Positions 18,718 through 28,302 of a DNA stretch of 64,000 bases are shown here, one piece after another; the stretch's first letter is position 1; each line of letters opens with the position of its first letter. A model generated the notes under the pieces. It was not told the DNA's origin, did not search any database, and saw only the letters and a program-made list of their open reading frames with translations. The translations under genes were made by a program, and so were the position numbers. The DNA lies in NCBI GenBank assembly GCA_031292035.1, contig JARLHX010000277.1:44603-108602 (forward strand), read 5' to 3'. Origin of the DNA: Negativicutes bacterium. Lineage in GTDB: Bacteria > Bacillota_C > Negativicutes > Sporomusales_B > JARLHX01.

Positions 18718-20106
18718 TTACATTACCAATTCAAAATCTTCCTCGGCGGCGTCGCGGTCGGCCCGCTCCAGCAGCGCTCCGGAAATCATCTCGATCAATC
18801 GCATGGCGCCGTGGTAGCCGACGATCGGCAGATAAGAATGAACGCTGCGATCAAGAACAGGGAACCCCACCCGGACAAAGGGTATGTCTTCAGCCCGGGC
18901 AACATACTTGCCGTAGGTATTGCCAATCAAGAGATCCACCGGCTGGTTCTTGATCCACTGGTGGAGGGTAAACAGGTCGCCGCCGGCCTTGATATTGGCA
19001 GCCAATCCGGTCTGACTGACAATGGCCGCAATATCTTCTTCAAAGCTGCCTACCGCCGAGCCGATGGCCCCGCCTGGTGTCCCGGTGAGCACATGAATGG
19101 GCTCCATACCGAGGCTCATGACAAATTCGGTCAGGCCGGTGACAATGTCCGGGTCGCCGAAGATGGCGACTTTCTTGCCATGGAAGTGGAAGTGGGTGTC
19201 GGTCATAATGTCCACCAGCTGGCCCCGTTCCTCCTCCAGCTCATACGGTACTTCCTGCATGAATATCCGCCGGAGAGTCATCACCAGTTCGTCGGTGGCT
19301 TTAATGCCGATCGGTGTTTTCAACGTGACTGCCGGCACCTTGCATTTTTTCGCCAACAGTTCGGCAGCATCGCTGGAGGCAAACCGACCGAGGGCAATGG
19401 TGCATTTGGAGTTGCCGGTGTCGATCAACTGTTTGACGGTGGTGCCCCCGCTGGGGAACATTTTGTATTCGCCGGTCATCGGGGTGTCCACCACCCCGGT
19501 GGTGTCAGGGAACATGATGTTTGGGGCCTCCATCAATTTGGCGATTCGCTTTATTTCCCGCATGTCGCCAGGGTTGACGAACCCGGGGATGATGTTGACC
19601 CGCTCTTTTTTCAGCAACAGGTCATCGGCTGAGAAATAGCTGACCATCGCCTTGACCATATTGGAGAAGCCGGTAACGTGAGAGCCTTGGTAGCTCGGGG
19701 TGTTGGCGTGGATGACAACCTTCCCCTCCGGCACTTCGGCTTCTTTAATAATGCTGGGAATATCGTCGCCGATGTTTTCAGTCAGGCAGGTGGTATGGAC
19801 GGCGATGACCTCGGGATTGTAAATCTGGAACACATTTTTGATGGCTGTCTTGAGGTTGGCTCCGCCACCGAACACCGAAGCCCCTTCGGTAAATGAACTT
19901 GTCGAAGCCATGATGGGGTCGCGGAAATGACGGGTCAGGTGCATGCGATGATAGGAGCAGCAGCCTTGGGAACCATGGCTATGCGGCAGGCAGCTGTGGA
20001 TGCCGAGGGCGGCGTACATGGCGCCGATAGGCTGGCATGTCTTGGCAGGATTGATCATCCCGCCGCTTTTGCGTTCCTTTATCTCTTTTGGTGTACAATC
20101 AAGCAT
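18718..20106 (-). CDS. nifK: Nitrogenase molybdenum-iron protein beta chain
   Basis: A 462-residue beta subunit with the P-cluster segments CQPIGA (near residue 24), HGSQGCCSYHR and TTCLTE. It is short because it lacks the N-terminal extension of proteobacterial NifK, as in Clostridium pasteurianum, complementing the longer NifD. It forms the alpha2-beta2 MoFe protein that reduces dinitrogen. The ATG 20106 directly abuts the TAG of nifD (one continuous GGAAGGAGTGG-CCTAG-ATG), so translation is coupled and subunit ratio kept equal. Confidence 0.96.
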   Translation of the reverse strand: MLDCTPKEIKERKSGGMINPAKTCQPIGAMYAALGIHSCLPHSHGSQGCCSYHRMHLTRHFRDPIMASTSSFTEGASVFGGGANLKTAIKNVFQIYNPEVIAVHTTCLTENIGDDIPSIIKEAEVPEGKVVIHANTPSYQGSHVTGFSNMVKAMVSYFSADDLLLKKERVNIIPGFVNPGDMREIKRIAKLMEAPNIMFPDTTGVVDTPMTGEYKMFPSGGTTVKQLIDTGNSKCTIALGRFASSDAAELLAKKCKVPAVTLKTPIGIKATDELVMTLRRIFMQEVPYELEEERGQLVDIMTDTHFHFHGKKVAIFGDPDIVTGLTEFVMSLGMEPIHVLTGTPGGAIGSAVGSFEEDIAAIVSQTGLAANIKAGGDLFTLHQWIKNQPVDLLIGNTYGKYVARAEDIPFVRVGFPVLDRSVHSYLPIVGYHGAMRLIEMISGALLERADRDAAEEDFELVM

Positions 20107-21720
20107 CTAGGCCACTCCTTCCGTCGCCATCGACCCAACAAGCAGCGGTTCGTCTTTCCATGGCGGCACAATGTAGTTCCAGGTCGGGGAGGCAAACCCC
20201 ATGCTGACATCGCGGGCGAAGTTTACGGCGCCATTGAAGCCGGCGTAAGGGCCGCTGTAATCGTAGGAATGAAGCTGTTTGGCCGGTATCCCCATCTTCT
20301 GCACTACATATTTGTCTTTGATGCCTGAGGCGAAGATATCGGGTTTGAGCATCTTGATAAATTCCTCGGTTTCATAGTGGTTGAGGTCGTCGACAACAAT
20401 GCCGCCGTCTTTCATCTCGGCGTGCAGCCCGTTGTAATAGCTCAGTGGTATCCGCCGTTTGAGTTCCTCCATTTTTTCGGCCGGAATCTTTAGCCGGAAA
20501 CGCTCCTGATCGGCCTCGACGTGGAGGTCGGGAATATTTTTGCTGTCAGCGTCAGTTTTAATAGTGGGGATAACTTCGCGGCCTTCGTAGTCGTCGCGAT
20601 GGGCGAACTCATAGCCGGCCAGCACCGTTTCAATTCCCAGCTCGGCGAACAATCCCTGGTAATGGTGGCCGCGGGAGCCACCGACAAAGCAGAAAGCCGT
20701 TTTGCCGTCACAGATCTTTTTGTATTGTTCCAGCATGGGTTCGATATGGGCCAGTTCCCGGGCAATGACTTCTTCGGTCCGCTGAGCCAGCGCCGGGTCA
20801 TCGAAATACAGTGCCATGTTGCGCAGCGACTCCGCGGTAGCCTGGACGCCGACGAAGTTAACCTTCAGCCAGGGGGTACCATATTTTGTTTCCAGCATCC
20901 CGGCGATGTAGTTGATCGAACGGTGGCACTGGACAAGGTTGAGTTCAGATACATGGGCGTTTTTCAGATCCTCATATGATCCGTCGCCGGTCATGATTGA
21001 AATCACCGTATAGCCGATGTCTTTGAGAACCCGTTCAATCTCCCAGCCGTCGCCGCCGATATTGTACTCGCCCAAAATGTTGATGGGATATTTCCCGGGA
21101 GCTTCCTCCCAGTCGCCGGCGCCAATGATCCTGTCCACCAAGCCGTTGTTGGCGATATGGTGACCAGCCGACTGGCTCACCCCTTTATAGCCCTCGCAGC
21201 TAAAAGCCAGAATAGGAACACCGTGGCGCTCTTCAGCCGCCTTGGCAACGGCGTTAATGTCGTCGCCGATCAGTCCCACCGGGCAGGTAGCGGAAACGGT
21301 AATGGCTTTGGGATGAAAAATTTCGACCACCTCGTCGATGACTTTGGCCAGCTTCTTCTCGCCGCCAAAAACGATGTCGCTTTCCTGCATATCGGTGGAA
21401 ACACAGTAGTTCATGAAGTTTTGGGTGGGATCCTCAGACTTGGCTTTGTTGCGGCGGGTTCCCCAGGCATAGTAGCCGCAGCCGATGGGTCCGTGAACAA
21501 TATGAACCATATCTTTGATGGGTGCGAGCACCACGCCTTTACAGCCGGCGTACGCGCAGCCGCGGTTGGTGATGATCCCGGGAATGGTCCGGGTGTTGGC
21601 TTCGATGATTTGACTGTCTTGCTCTATATCCTTAATAACAATATGTTTTTTGCGGTTTTTTTGGACTTTGGATGGCATTTTGGCCAGCATTTCGTCTAAT
21701 TGTTGCTCTGTAAGTGCCAT
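20107..21720 (-). CDS. nifD: Nitrogenase molybdenum-iron protein alpha chain
   Basis: A 537-residue alpha subunit. Expected FeMo-co ligands are Cys265 (VQCHRSINY) and His483 (QLHSYDYSGPY). P-cluster Cys residues lie at 55, 81 and 146, and the substrate-channel pair Gln183/His187 sits in SQSAGHH. An insertion at about residues 385-440 is typical of the clostridial NifD form. Together with NifK it is the site of nitrogen reduction. The start ATG 21720 follows AAGGAGGGGAGACCT. All key residues are present, so the enzyme should be functional. Confidence 0.97.
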   Translation of the reverse strand: MALTEQQLDEMLAKMPSKVQKNRKKHIVIKDIEQDSQIIEANTRTIPGIITNRGCAYAGCKGVVLAPIKDMVHIVHGPIGCGYYAWGTRRNKAKSEDPTQNFMNYCVSTDMQESDIVFGGEKKLAKVIDEVVEIFHPKAITVSATCPVGLIGDDINAVAKAAEERHGVPILAFSCEGYKGVSQSAGHHIANNGLVDRIIGAGDWEEAPGKYPINILGEYNIGGDGWEIERVLKDIGYTVISIMTGDGSYEDLKNAHVSELNLVQCHRSINYIAGMLETKYGTPWLKVNFVGVQATAESLRNMALYFDDPALAQRTEEVIARELAHIEPMLEQYKKICDGKTAFCFVGGSRGHHYQGLFAELGIETVLAGYEFAHRDDYEGREVIPTIKTDADSKNIPDLHVEADQERFRLKIPAEKMEELKRRIPLSYYNGLHAEMKDGGIVVDDLNHYETEEFIKMLKPDIFASGIKDKYVVQKMGIPAKQLHSYDYSGPYAGFNGAVNFARDVSMGFASPTWNYIVPPWKDEPLLVGSMATEGVA

Positions 21721-21738
21721 AGGTCTCCCCTCCTTATA

Positions 21739-22155
21739 CTAAATTGCCTCTTCGCCGGTTTCACCGGTACGCACCCTGATGGCGTCGGCTAAGGGCAAGA
21801 TGAATATCTTTCCGTCACCGACCTTGTTATCGGTGCGATTCGCCTTACTGATAGCCTCCACGATTTTGGCCACTTCTCCGTCAGGACTGACGACGGTGAA
21901 CAATCGCCGTGGAAAAAGGCGGGAACCATCCAGAAACTCGGTGACTTCCTTTTCAGCCAATTCCCTCTCGCTGACGTCATCGACAGCCATCTCCAGCAGG
22001 CTGGCTTTACGCTCTGCGATCACCGCCGGGTCACCCACCATCTTTCCCCGTCCGAGCACCTTAACGGCGGTAAATCCGGCCACCCCGGCTTCGACCAACG
22101 CCTTCTTGGTAGCGCCGGTTTTATTCATCCGCACAATCGCGAGGATTTCTTTCAT
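21739..22155 (-). CDS. nifI2: Nitrogenase-regulating PII-like protein NifI2
   Basis: A 138-residue GlnB-like protein beginning MKEILAIVRMNKTGATKKAL, with the C-terminal GDGKIFILPLADAIRVRTGE signature. It is longer than ordinary PII because of a T-loop insertion (about residues 45-75). In methanogens and Firmicutes NifI1/NifI2 form a complex that shuts off nitrogenase in response to 2-oxoglutarate and ATP status. ATG 22155 is chosen over in-frame upstream codons because GAGGAGGGATAGCA precedes it and the preceding frame lies in nifI1. It lies between nifI1 and nifD as expected. Confidence 0.93.
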   Translation of the reverse strand: MKEILAIVRMNKTGATKKALVEAGVAGFTAVKVLGRGKMVGDPAVIAERKASLLEMAVDDVSERELAEKEVTEFLDGSRLFPRRLFTVVSPDGEVAKIVEAISKANRTDNKVGDGKIFILPLADAIRVRTGETGEEAI

Positions 22156-22168
22156 TGCTATCCCTCCT

Positions 22169-22495
22169 CTACAAGCCTTTGGCGCCGCTGGAAATGGTAT
22201 AGGCGTCGTCGATAGCACTGATAAAAATCTTGCCGTCGCCATAGGCGCCTTTTTCGCTGGTTTTGGCTGTCTTGAGCACTGCCTGGATGGCAGCATCTTT
22301 ATCTATATCTTCGATGGCCATCAAAATCAACGTTTTGGGGATTTCATCATACACAACCCCACCGATCCGTATCCCCCGCTGTTTACCGCGGCCCACTACG
22401 TCTATTACCGTAGCCGCATGATAACCGACTTTCGACAACTCGGCCAGCACCTCGTCTTTCTTCTCCGGCCGTACTATTGCACGCATCATTAGCAT
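22169..22495 (-). CDS. nifI1: Nitrogenase-regulating PII-like protein NifI1
   Basis: A 108-residue PII-family protein (MMRAIVRPEKKDEVLAEL near the start; GDGKIFISAIDDAYTISSG near the end). It is the NifI1 partner of the following NifI2; the pair controls nitrogenase post-translationally according to nitrogen and energy status. Starts at 22501, 22495 and 22489 are all in frame; 22495 has the best spacing from GGGAGAG. The T-loop lies around residues 35-55. Its position between nifH and nifI2 is the archaeal/Firmicutes arrangement. Confidence 0.92.
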   Translation of the reverse strand: MLMMRAIVRPEKKDEVLAELSKVGYHAATVIDVVGRGKQRGIRIGGVVYDEIPKTLILMAIEDIDKDAAIQAVLKTAKTSEKGAYGDGKIFISAIDDAYTISSGAKGL

Positions 22496-22523
22496 TGTCA
22501 TCTCTCCCTTTTTTCCTATTGCC

Positions 22524-23387
<864 letters not shown>

Positions 23388-23455
23388 TCAGGCAACTATA
23401 ATGTAAAATGGGTAACACAAAAACCCTGGTCGCACTGGGGGATATGGTTGCCTGT

Positions 23456-23485
23456 GCTTCATGGGTATGCCAGTACCCATGAAGC
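23456..23485. other. Perfect hairpin in the nif leader
   Basis: GCTTCATGGGTA and its exact complement (12 bp) flank a six-base loop, 108 bases before nifH. Read on the minus strand, a further pair CAGGCAAC/GTTGCCTG just downstream could close a second, larger domain. I cannot match it to a riboswitch class I know. No T tract follows on the minus strand, so it is not a simple terminator for nif. Confidence 0.5.
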
Positions 23486-23546
23486 TTTATTTTCTGGACA
23501 TTCGACCGTAGGATCACCTCCTTACCCTTTTGCTATTTATAAGCAC

Positions 23547-23583
23547 ATTGGGGCTAATAAACGTTTTGTTTATTAGCCCCAAT
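23547..23583. other. Perfect 16-bp inverted repeat in the nif leader
   Basis: ATTGGGGCTAATAAAC and its exact complement flank a five-base loop. No T tract follows on either strand, so it is not a typical terminator. It could be an operator for a nif regulator or an RNA structure; nothing in the window identifies the partner. Confidence 0.5.
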
Positions 23584-23624
23584 GCTATTGCAAAAGTAAA
23601 ACCCTGCCATATGCTTTTCTAATC

Positions 23625-23658
23625 AAAAAAGCGCTCAAGAGCGAATGCTCCTAAGCGC
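23625..23658 (-). terminator. Intrinsic terminator/attenuator at the 5' end of the nif leader
   Basis: On the minus strand a 12-bp stem with two G-U pairs (GCGCTTAGGAGC with GCTCTTGAGCGC), a four-base ATTC loop, then six T. It begins only about 25 bases after the transcription start predicted from the promoter at 23688-23716. Either most transcripts end here as an RNA of about 55 nt, or it is an attenuator that must be bypassed to reach nifH. Confidence 0.7.
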
Positions 23659-23687
23659 CGTTGCTTTTTGACTGTAAGTTTAGACTT

Positions 23688-23716
23688 AATATAACATAGC
23701 TGCTTACACTTGGCAA
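23688..23716 (-). promoter_or_regulatory. Sigma-A-type promoter reading toward nifH
   Basis: On the minus strand TTGCCA (23716-23711), 17 bases, TATATT (23693-23688). It is the only near-consensus promoter I see between nifH and the divergent TPR gene. Predicted start is near 23681. The stretch 23717-24009 beyond it holds no gene or clear site that I can see. Confidence 0.55.
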
Positions 23717-24009
23717 TACCCTTAATTATATTCGGAATCTTTTCATTTTTGCCTTTGTTCAGCCAAGTTTGTCAACTTCGGGCAGGCCCCACTTTTTGCT
23801 GTGCCGAGGGATCTTCGGGACTGGTTTGCTGGTTCGCAAAGAACAACTCCATTGCCGGCGAATTTCAAACTGAATTCCTATTTATATTGTCTATATTACA
23901 ACAAGAGCTCCAACACGCGGCTATATAGCCTATCCGGCCTTTCAAATCCACCGGCAATTACTTTTCTCCACTGCTTCTCCGACGATATTATCCCCAAGGA
24001 GTGAGGCGT

Positions 24010-25662
24010 ATGTCTGCAACAACATATCTCAACAACGGCCTAGACCTGGCGCGAAAAGGAAATCTGCAGCAAGCGGCAGCCTCCTTTCACCAGGCTATCG
24101 CCCAAAATCCAAATTATGGCGAAGCCTATAATAATCTAGGGGTTATCCAGACAAGAATGAAGCGGCTGAGCGAAGCGGTACACTCTTTTCACCAGGCCAT
24201 CAGGTTGAACCCCGATAACGCAGCGGCGTACAACAATCTGGGTATCGTGCAAAGTGAAGCTGGGGATTTGGATGCTGCTGTCCACTCTTTTCGCCAGGCT
24301 ACCTGTCTGAAACCCGACCATCCGCCCTTTTTTAACAATCTCGGGATTGTCCTGGATAAAGCCGCCCTCCTGGAAGAGGCTGCCGCAGCCTTTCGCCGCG
24401 CCATTGCACTATCCCCCGATTATCCTGAGGCGCTAAATAATCTGGGTACCGTACTGCGAAAAAGTCATCTCCTGCCTGAGGCTGAGGATTGCCTCCGCAA
24501 AGCTTTGGTACTGCGACCCAATTATGCAAAAGCTTATAACAATCTCGGCCTTGTTTTAAAAACCAGCTTCCTCCTAGAGGACGCCATAGCCTGTTTGCGC
24601 CGCGCCCAGGAGTTGGAGCCCTCCAATCCGGAAATTCTCAACAATTTAGGCGTCGCTTTGAAAGAGTCCCGCCGCTTGGCTGAGGCCGAGTCCTGTCTGC
24701 ATCAGGCCATCAAACTGCGCCCTGATTTTGCCGATGCCCATTTCTCGCTTGCGGTATTATATTTACTTCAGGAAGAATACGAAAAAGGCTGGGATCAATA
24801 TGACGATCTCCGGCTGGTAAAAGCAGGCGATTGGCGGCCCCCTGCCCCACGCTGGCGCGGCGAGGATCTGGCCGGGCGCCGGATATTGCTCTATGCCGAC
24901 CAGGGCTTTGGTGACACCATTCATTTTGCACGCTATGCGCCGATGGTCGCCGCCATGGCGACAGAAACCTTCTTGTGGGTCCAGCAGCCGCTGGAGCGAC
25001 TTTTGGCCATTTCCCAGCCCAATTACCGCCAGGTAAATGACAAAACCGTCGCCGTCAACCATTATGATTATTGCTGCCCCCTGCCCAGCCTGCCGCAAGT
25101 CTTTAAAACCGATAAAGAAAGCATCCCCGGGATCATTCCCTATTTACAGCCTAGCCATGAAAAGGTGGCCGCCTGGGAAAAAAAATTAGCCACCCTCGAT
25201 GGCGGCGGTCGCTACCGGGTCGGCGTCGTCTGGGCCGGAAACCCCGCCCACAATAACGACCGGAACCGGTCCATTCCGTTTGACACCTTCGCAAGGTTAT
25301 TAAACCTTTCCGGAATCAGCTGGGTCAGTCTGCAGGTAGGCGAGAGGGCGGCCGACTTGGCTAAAGCGCCCGCTCCCATCATTGATCTCTCCGCCGACCT
25401 GACCGACTTTGCCGAAACCGCCGGCGTAGTCGCCAACCTCGACCTCGTCATCAGCGTCGATTCGGCGGTTGCCCATCTAGCCGGGGCATTAGGCCGGCAG
25501 ATCTGGCTACTGGTGCCGCATAATCCTGACTGGCGCTGGCAGCTAGACCGCGCAGACAGTCCCTGGTACCCGTCGATGCGGCTGTTTCGCCAACAGAAAC
25601 CAGGCAATTGGGCCGAGGTCCTGGCCAAAATCGCGGCCGCTTTACCACAGCTTCTCCGCTAA
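24010..25662 (+). CDS. TPR-repeat protein with C-terminal glycosyltransferase-like domain
   Basis: A 550-residue protein. About seven tandem 34-residue tetratricopeptide repeats fill residues 1-245 (recurrent A-NNLG and P-A-NNLG patterns). A GT-B-like C-terminal domain then carries DQGFGDTIHFARY, GVVWAGNPAHNND and SVDSAVAHLAGALG, segments seen in TPR-linked family 9/41-type glycosyltransferases. Such proteins often modify surface or flagellar proteins; no target gene is nearby. ATG 24010 follows AAGGAGTGAGGCGT; a GTG nine bases earlier is possible. It is the only plus-strand gene near nif and is flanked by its own terminator, so it seems to be an independent unit. Confidence 0.8.
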   Translation: MSATTYLNNGLDLARKGNLQQAAASFHQAIAQNPNYGEAYNNLGVIQTRMKRLSEAVHSFHQAIRLNPDNAAAYNNLGIVQSEAGDLDAAVHSFRQATCLKPDHPPFFNNLGIVLDKAALLEEAAAAFRRAIALSPDYPEALNNLGTVLRKSHLLPEAEDCLRKALVLRPNYAKAYNNLGLVLKTSFLLEDAIACLRRAQELEPSNPEILNNLGVALKESRRLAEAESCLHQAIKLRPDFADAHFSLAVLYLLQEEYEKGWDQYDDLRLVKAGDWRPPAPRWRGEDLAGRRILLYADQGFGDTIHFARYAPMVAAMATETFLWVQQPLERLLAISQPNYRQVNDKTVAVNHYDYCCPLPSLPQVFKTDKESIPGIIPYLQPSHEKVAAWEKKLATLDGGGRYRVGVVWAGNPAHNNDRNRSIPFDTFARLLNLSGISWVSLQVGERAADLAKAPAPIIDLSADLTDFAETAGVVANLDLVISVDSAVAHLAGALGRQIWLLVPHNPDWRWQLDRADSPWYPSMRLFRQQKPGNWAEVLAKIAAALPQLLR

Positions 25663-25678
25663 ACTAGATAATGGGTTG

Positions 25679-25712
25679 TAAAGGATCACTCCAGCAAAGG
25701 GGTGGTCCTTTA
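25679..25712 (+). terminator. Terminator of the TPR-glycosyltransferase gene
   Basis: TAAAGGATCACTCC pairs with GGGGTGGTCCTTTA (14 bp with two G-U pairs), followed by TTCTATTTATT, starting 16 bases after the stop codon. Confidence 0.75.
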
Positions 25713-25791
25713 TTCTATTTATTCTTTGGCCTGCCAGCCCCTGCGATCACATTTGCCACTTCACGGCCAAACCAGCCCTACTTTGCGGCAG

Positions 25792-26676
25792 TCAAAATTT
25801 TTGCGTGTATTGAGTAAACAATGTTAAAAAGTTCCGGGCTGCAGCCGACAGGAAGCGGTTCTTCATCCAGATGACCGCACCCGTGGTTTCAAGCAAGGGA
25901 TCGATTGTTTTATAGGTAAGATTGGTACTTGGAATAAGACCAATCGCAGCCCTTGGCACGATGGCTATTCCGATGTCAGCATCGGCCCACGCCAGGATGG
26001 GCATGACGTCATCACTCATACACACAAACTCTGGTGTAAATCCGGATTGTTCGCAATGCTCAACAATCAGCCCTTCGTATTTGCGATGGATCAGCAGCGG
26101 CTTGCCAGCCAGCTCCGACAGTCGAATCTGGTCTGGATGCTGTCCCAGATGGTCGCCGTGGTTTTTATTGATCGCGGCGACTAATGGCTCATTCGGCAAT
26201 TTTATTGCTTCATAGATTCCGGCATCAAAGGGGAAGCGCACCATCCCTATTTCAATAGACCCTCTATTTAAAAGCTCGGTAATCCGATCGGTTTCCCCTT
26301 CCCACAGCTGAAAACTGATACCAGGAAAGGACTGGCGGAATACCCGCACAACTCCGGGTAAAATGGTTGCCCCGGAAGAAGTGACTGTACCGATAGATAA
26401 TGTGCCCTGCGTCCCAGCATGAATAGCTTTCATTTCCTTAACAGTCTGGTCCACCTGCCCCAGAAACTGTTCGGCCCGCTGCTGCAACAATCGACCGGCC
26501 TCGGTAAGCCGGACTTTGCTCTTTCCCCGCTCGAACAGCTTGACTCCCAGTCTTTCCTCCAGTTGCTTCATTTGCCGGCTAAGCGGCGGTTGAGCCATGT
26601 GGAGCCGCTTTGCCGCGGCATTGATACTTCCTTCCTCGACAACGGCCAGAAAGTGCTGCATATCCTTGACATCCAT
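25792..26676 (-). CDS. LysR-family transcriptional regulator
   Basis: A 294-residue LysR-type regulator. The N-terminal winged helix-turn-helix (residues 1-60, with EEGSINAAAKRLHMAQPPLSRQMKQLEERLG) is followed by a substrate-binding effector domain beginning near residue 90. The effector is unknown. It is divergent from the sodium:solute symporter gene at 26823, and LysR proteins usually control the divergent neighbour, so this is the likely target. The 146-bp intergenic region has repeated TATTGGTAT sequences that could be its binding sites. The start follows TATGGGGGCTGGCTG. Confidence 0.9.
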   Translation of the reverse strand: MDVKDMQHFLAVVEEGSINAAAKRLHMAQPPLSRQMKQLEERLGVKLFERGKSKVRLTEAGRLLQQRAEQFLGQVDQTVKEMKAIHAGTQGTLSIGTVTSSGATILPGVVRVFRQSFPGISFQLWEGETDRITELLNRGSIEIGMVRFPFDAGIYEAIKLPNEPLVAAINKNHGDHLGQHPDQIRLSELAGKPLLIHRKYEGLIVEHCEQSGFTPEFVCMSDDVMPILAWADADIGIAIVPRAAIGLIPSTNLTYKTIDPLLETTGAVIWMKNRFLSAAARNFLTLFTQYTQKF

Positions 26677-26714
26677 CAGCCAGCCCCCATATACCTACAG
26701 AGTATAACTTATCA

Positions 26715-26756
26715 ATTATATTGGTATTATTGGTATAACTGTAATCTTGCTATAAT
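26715..26756 (+). promoter_or_regulatory. Promoter/operator region between the LysR gene and the symporter
   Basis: An extended -10 element TGCTATAAT ends at 26756 on the plus strand, 66 bases before the symporter start. Just upstream, ATTGGTATTATTGGTATAA is a direct repeat within AT-rich sequence suitable for LysR binding. The assignment to the LysR protein is inference. Confidence 0.42.
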
Positions 26757-26822
26757 CGTAGTTGAAAGAATGGCGCCGGTCAATACAAATTCGTCGCAGC
26801 TTTATTAAAAGGAGAGGAAAAC

Positions 26823-28283
26823 ATGGAGTTGAGCACCATTCAACTATTGAGTCTGGCAGTCACCATACTATCCGTGATGGCGCTGGGTTTACATTCCGCC
26901 CGCAAAGTAAAGTCGGCCCACGACTTCAGTATCGGCGGCCGGTCGTCAGGCGCGGCCATCGTTTCCGGCACGATCGTCGGCACAATTATCGGTGGAGCGG
27001 CAACGATGGGCACCGCGCAATTGGCGTTTTGCGTGGGATTGTCCGCCTGGTGGTTTACCCTCGGTTCAGGCATTGGCCTGCTCATAATGTCTGTCTTTTA
27101 TGCGGGTCCCTTACGAAACTCAGGGATGGAAACCATCTCGCAGTATCTTGTTCTGCATTATGGCAGGGCCGTTGGGCCTGTGACCAGCATCGCTTCTTCA
27201 CTGGGAATTTTCTTTAGCATTGTGGCAAGCATGCTCTCGTCGGTCCATTTGCTGTCTTCCGTATTTAGGCTATCGGCAGAGGGAGCCGCCGGTATTACCG
27301 TCATCATTGTGATCGCCTATGTATTCTTTGGCGGGATAAAGGGTGCCGGCCTGTCCGGCATTTTTAAGCTGAGCCTGCTTTATCTTACCCTGCTGGTTGC
27401 AGGGGCTACAGCGTTTAATGCCCTCGGTGGAATGAGCGGCCTTGAAACCATTTTTCCGGCCGACCCGTGGCTTAATCTATTTGGCAGAGGTGTCTGGTTG
27501 GATGTCGGCAACGCCGTTTCCCTTGTGGTCGGAATTATCTCGACCCAGACCTATGTCCAGGCCATTTATTCGGCCCGCGATACCCGTACCGCCGCCATCG
27601 GGTCTTTGGTCGCCGCCTTTGTGACAATCCCGGTCGGCCTTCCGTCCATCATGATCGGAATGTACATGCATACAAACTTTCCTGATATGCTCCCGATTAA
27701 CGCTTTACCGATGTATCTGCTGTACAACCTGCCGGAATGGCTGGGAGGCGCCGCAATAACTGCTCTTCTTCTGTCCTCGATCGGCTCGGTCGCCGGGCTT
27801 TCCTTAGGCGTCGGAACGATGATTTCGCGCGATATTATCAGTGAACTGTTCGGAGTCTGTGGCGCTAGGAGACTACTCTGGCTGAACCGGGCATGTATCT
27901 TGATTATCAGCTTATGCGCGTCGCTATTCGTTTTCGGCAACATGCAGTCTCTTGTTCTCACATGGAACTTCCTGTCGATGGCGTTACGCGGAGTCGGCAT
28001 TTTTGTGCCGCTGACCATCGCAATATTTTATCCTGGTAAACTTCCGCCGAAGGCGGCCCTTTGCTCAACGATTGCCGGTGTAGTCTCTTCTTTGTTGGCG
28101 AATATTTTTTACCCGGAATATAATATGCCGTTATTTTTGGGTCTCGCCGTCAGTTTATTGATCGCTCTTATCGGGATTGCGGTAAATAACAGGGCAACGT
28201 TGTTTTTTATTCAAAAATGGTACTACACTCTACAGTCCCACTTGGGTTCAGCACAAGAACCTGTCAGACATGCCAGGAAATAG
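26823..28283 (+). CDS. Sodium:solute symporter family transporter
   Basis: A 486-residue membrane protein of the SSS family with about 13 hydrophobic segments. It has a DFSIGGRSSGAAIVSGTIVGTIIGG region in the first two helices and a GGIKGAGLSGIFK loop typical of the fold. Family members move sugars, amino acids, short carboxylates or other solutes with sodium; the substrate is not clear here. ATG 26823 follows AAAAGGAGAGGAAAAC. A terminator follows at 28303-28336, so it is monocistronic, and its divergent LysR neighbour is the probable regulator. Confidence 0.88.
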   Translation: MELSTIQLLSLAVTILSVMALGLHSARKVKSAHDFSIGGRSSGAAIVSGTIVGTIIGGAATMGTAQLAFCVGLSAWWFTLGSGIGLLIMSVFYAGPLRNSGMETISQYLVLHYGRAVGPVTSIASSLGIFFSIVASMLSSVHLLSSVFRLSAEGAAGITVIIVIAYVFFGGIKGAGLSGIFKLSLLYLTLLVAGATAFNALGGMSGLETIFPADPWLNLFGRGVWLDVGNAVSLVVGIISTQTYVQAIYSARDTRTAAIGSLVAAFVTIPVGLPSIMIGMYMHTNFPDMLPINALPMYLLYNLPEWLGGAAITALLLSSIGSVAGLSLGVGTMISRDIISELFGVCGARRLLWLNRACILIISLCASLFVFGNMQSLVLTWNFLSMALRGVGIFVPLTIAIFYPGKLPPKAALCSTIAGVVSSLLANIFYPEYNMPLFLGLAVSLLIALIGIAVNNRATLFFIQKWYYTLQSHLGSAQEPVRHARK

Positions 28284-28302
28284 CTTTTCTGCGAGTATCA
28301 AA

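Noticed and set aside
18661..19632. Plus-strand open frame of 323 codons opposite nifK
   Set aside because: Antisense to nifK, translation without recognisable features.
23507..23525. 16S rRNA gene fragment on the plus strand
   Set aside because: Only the 13-14 bases of the conserved 3' end match; the flanks do not resemble rRNA, so it is kept only as a Shine-Dalgarno-like observation.
23590..23606. Weak sigma-54-like element ahead of nifH (AGGGTTTTACTTTTGCA on the minus strand)
   Set aside because: GG and GC are ten bases apart and TTGCA is present, but the CAC of the -24 box is missing; much poorer than the two sigma-54 sites accepted elsewhere.
24136..25648. Several minus-strand frames opposite the TPR gene
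   Set aside because: They follow the repeat period of the TPR gene on the other strand and carry no independent signals.
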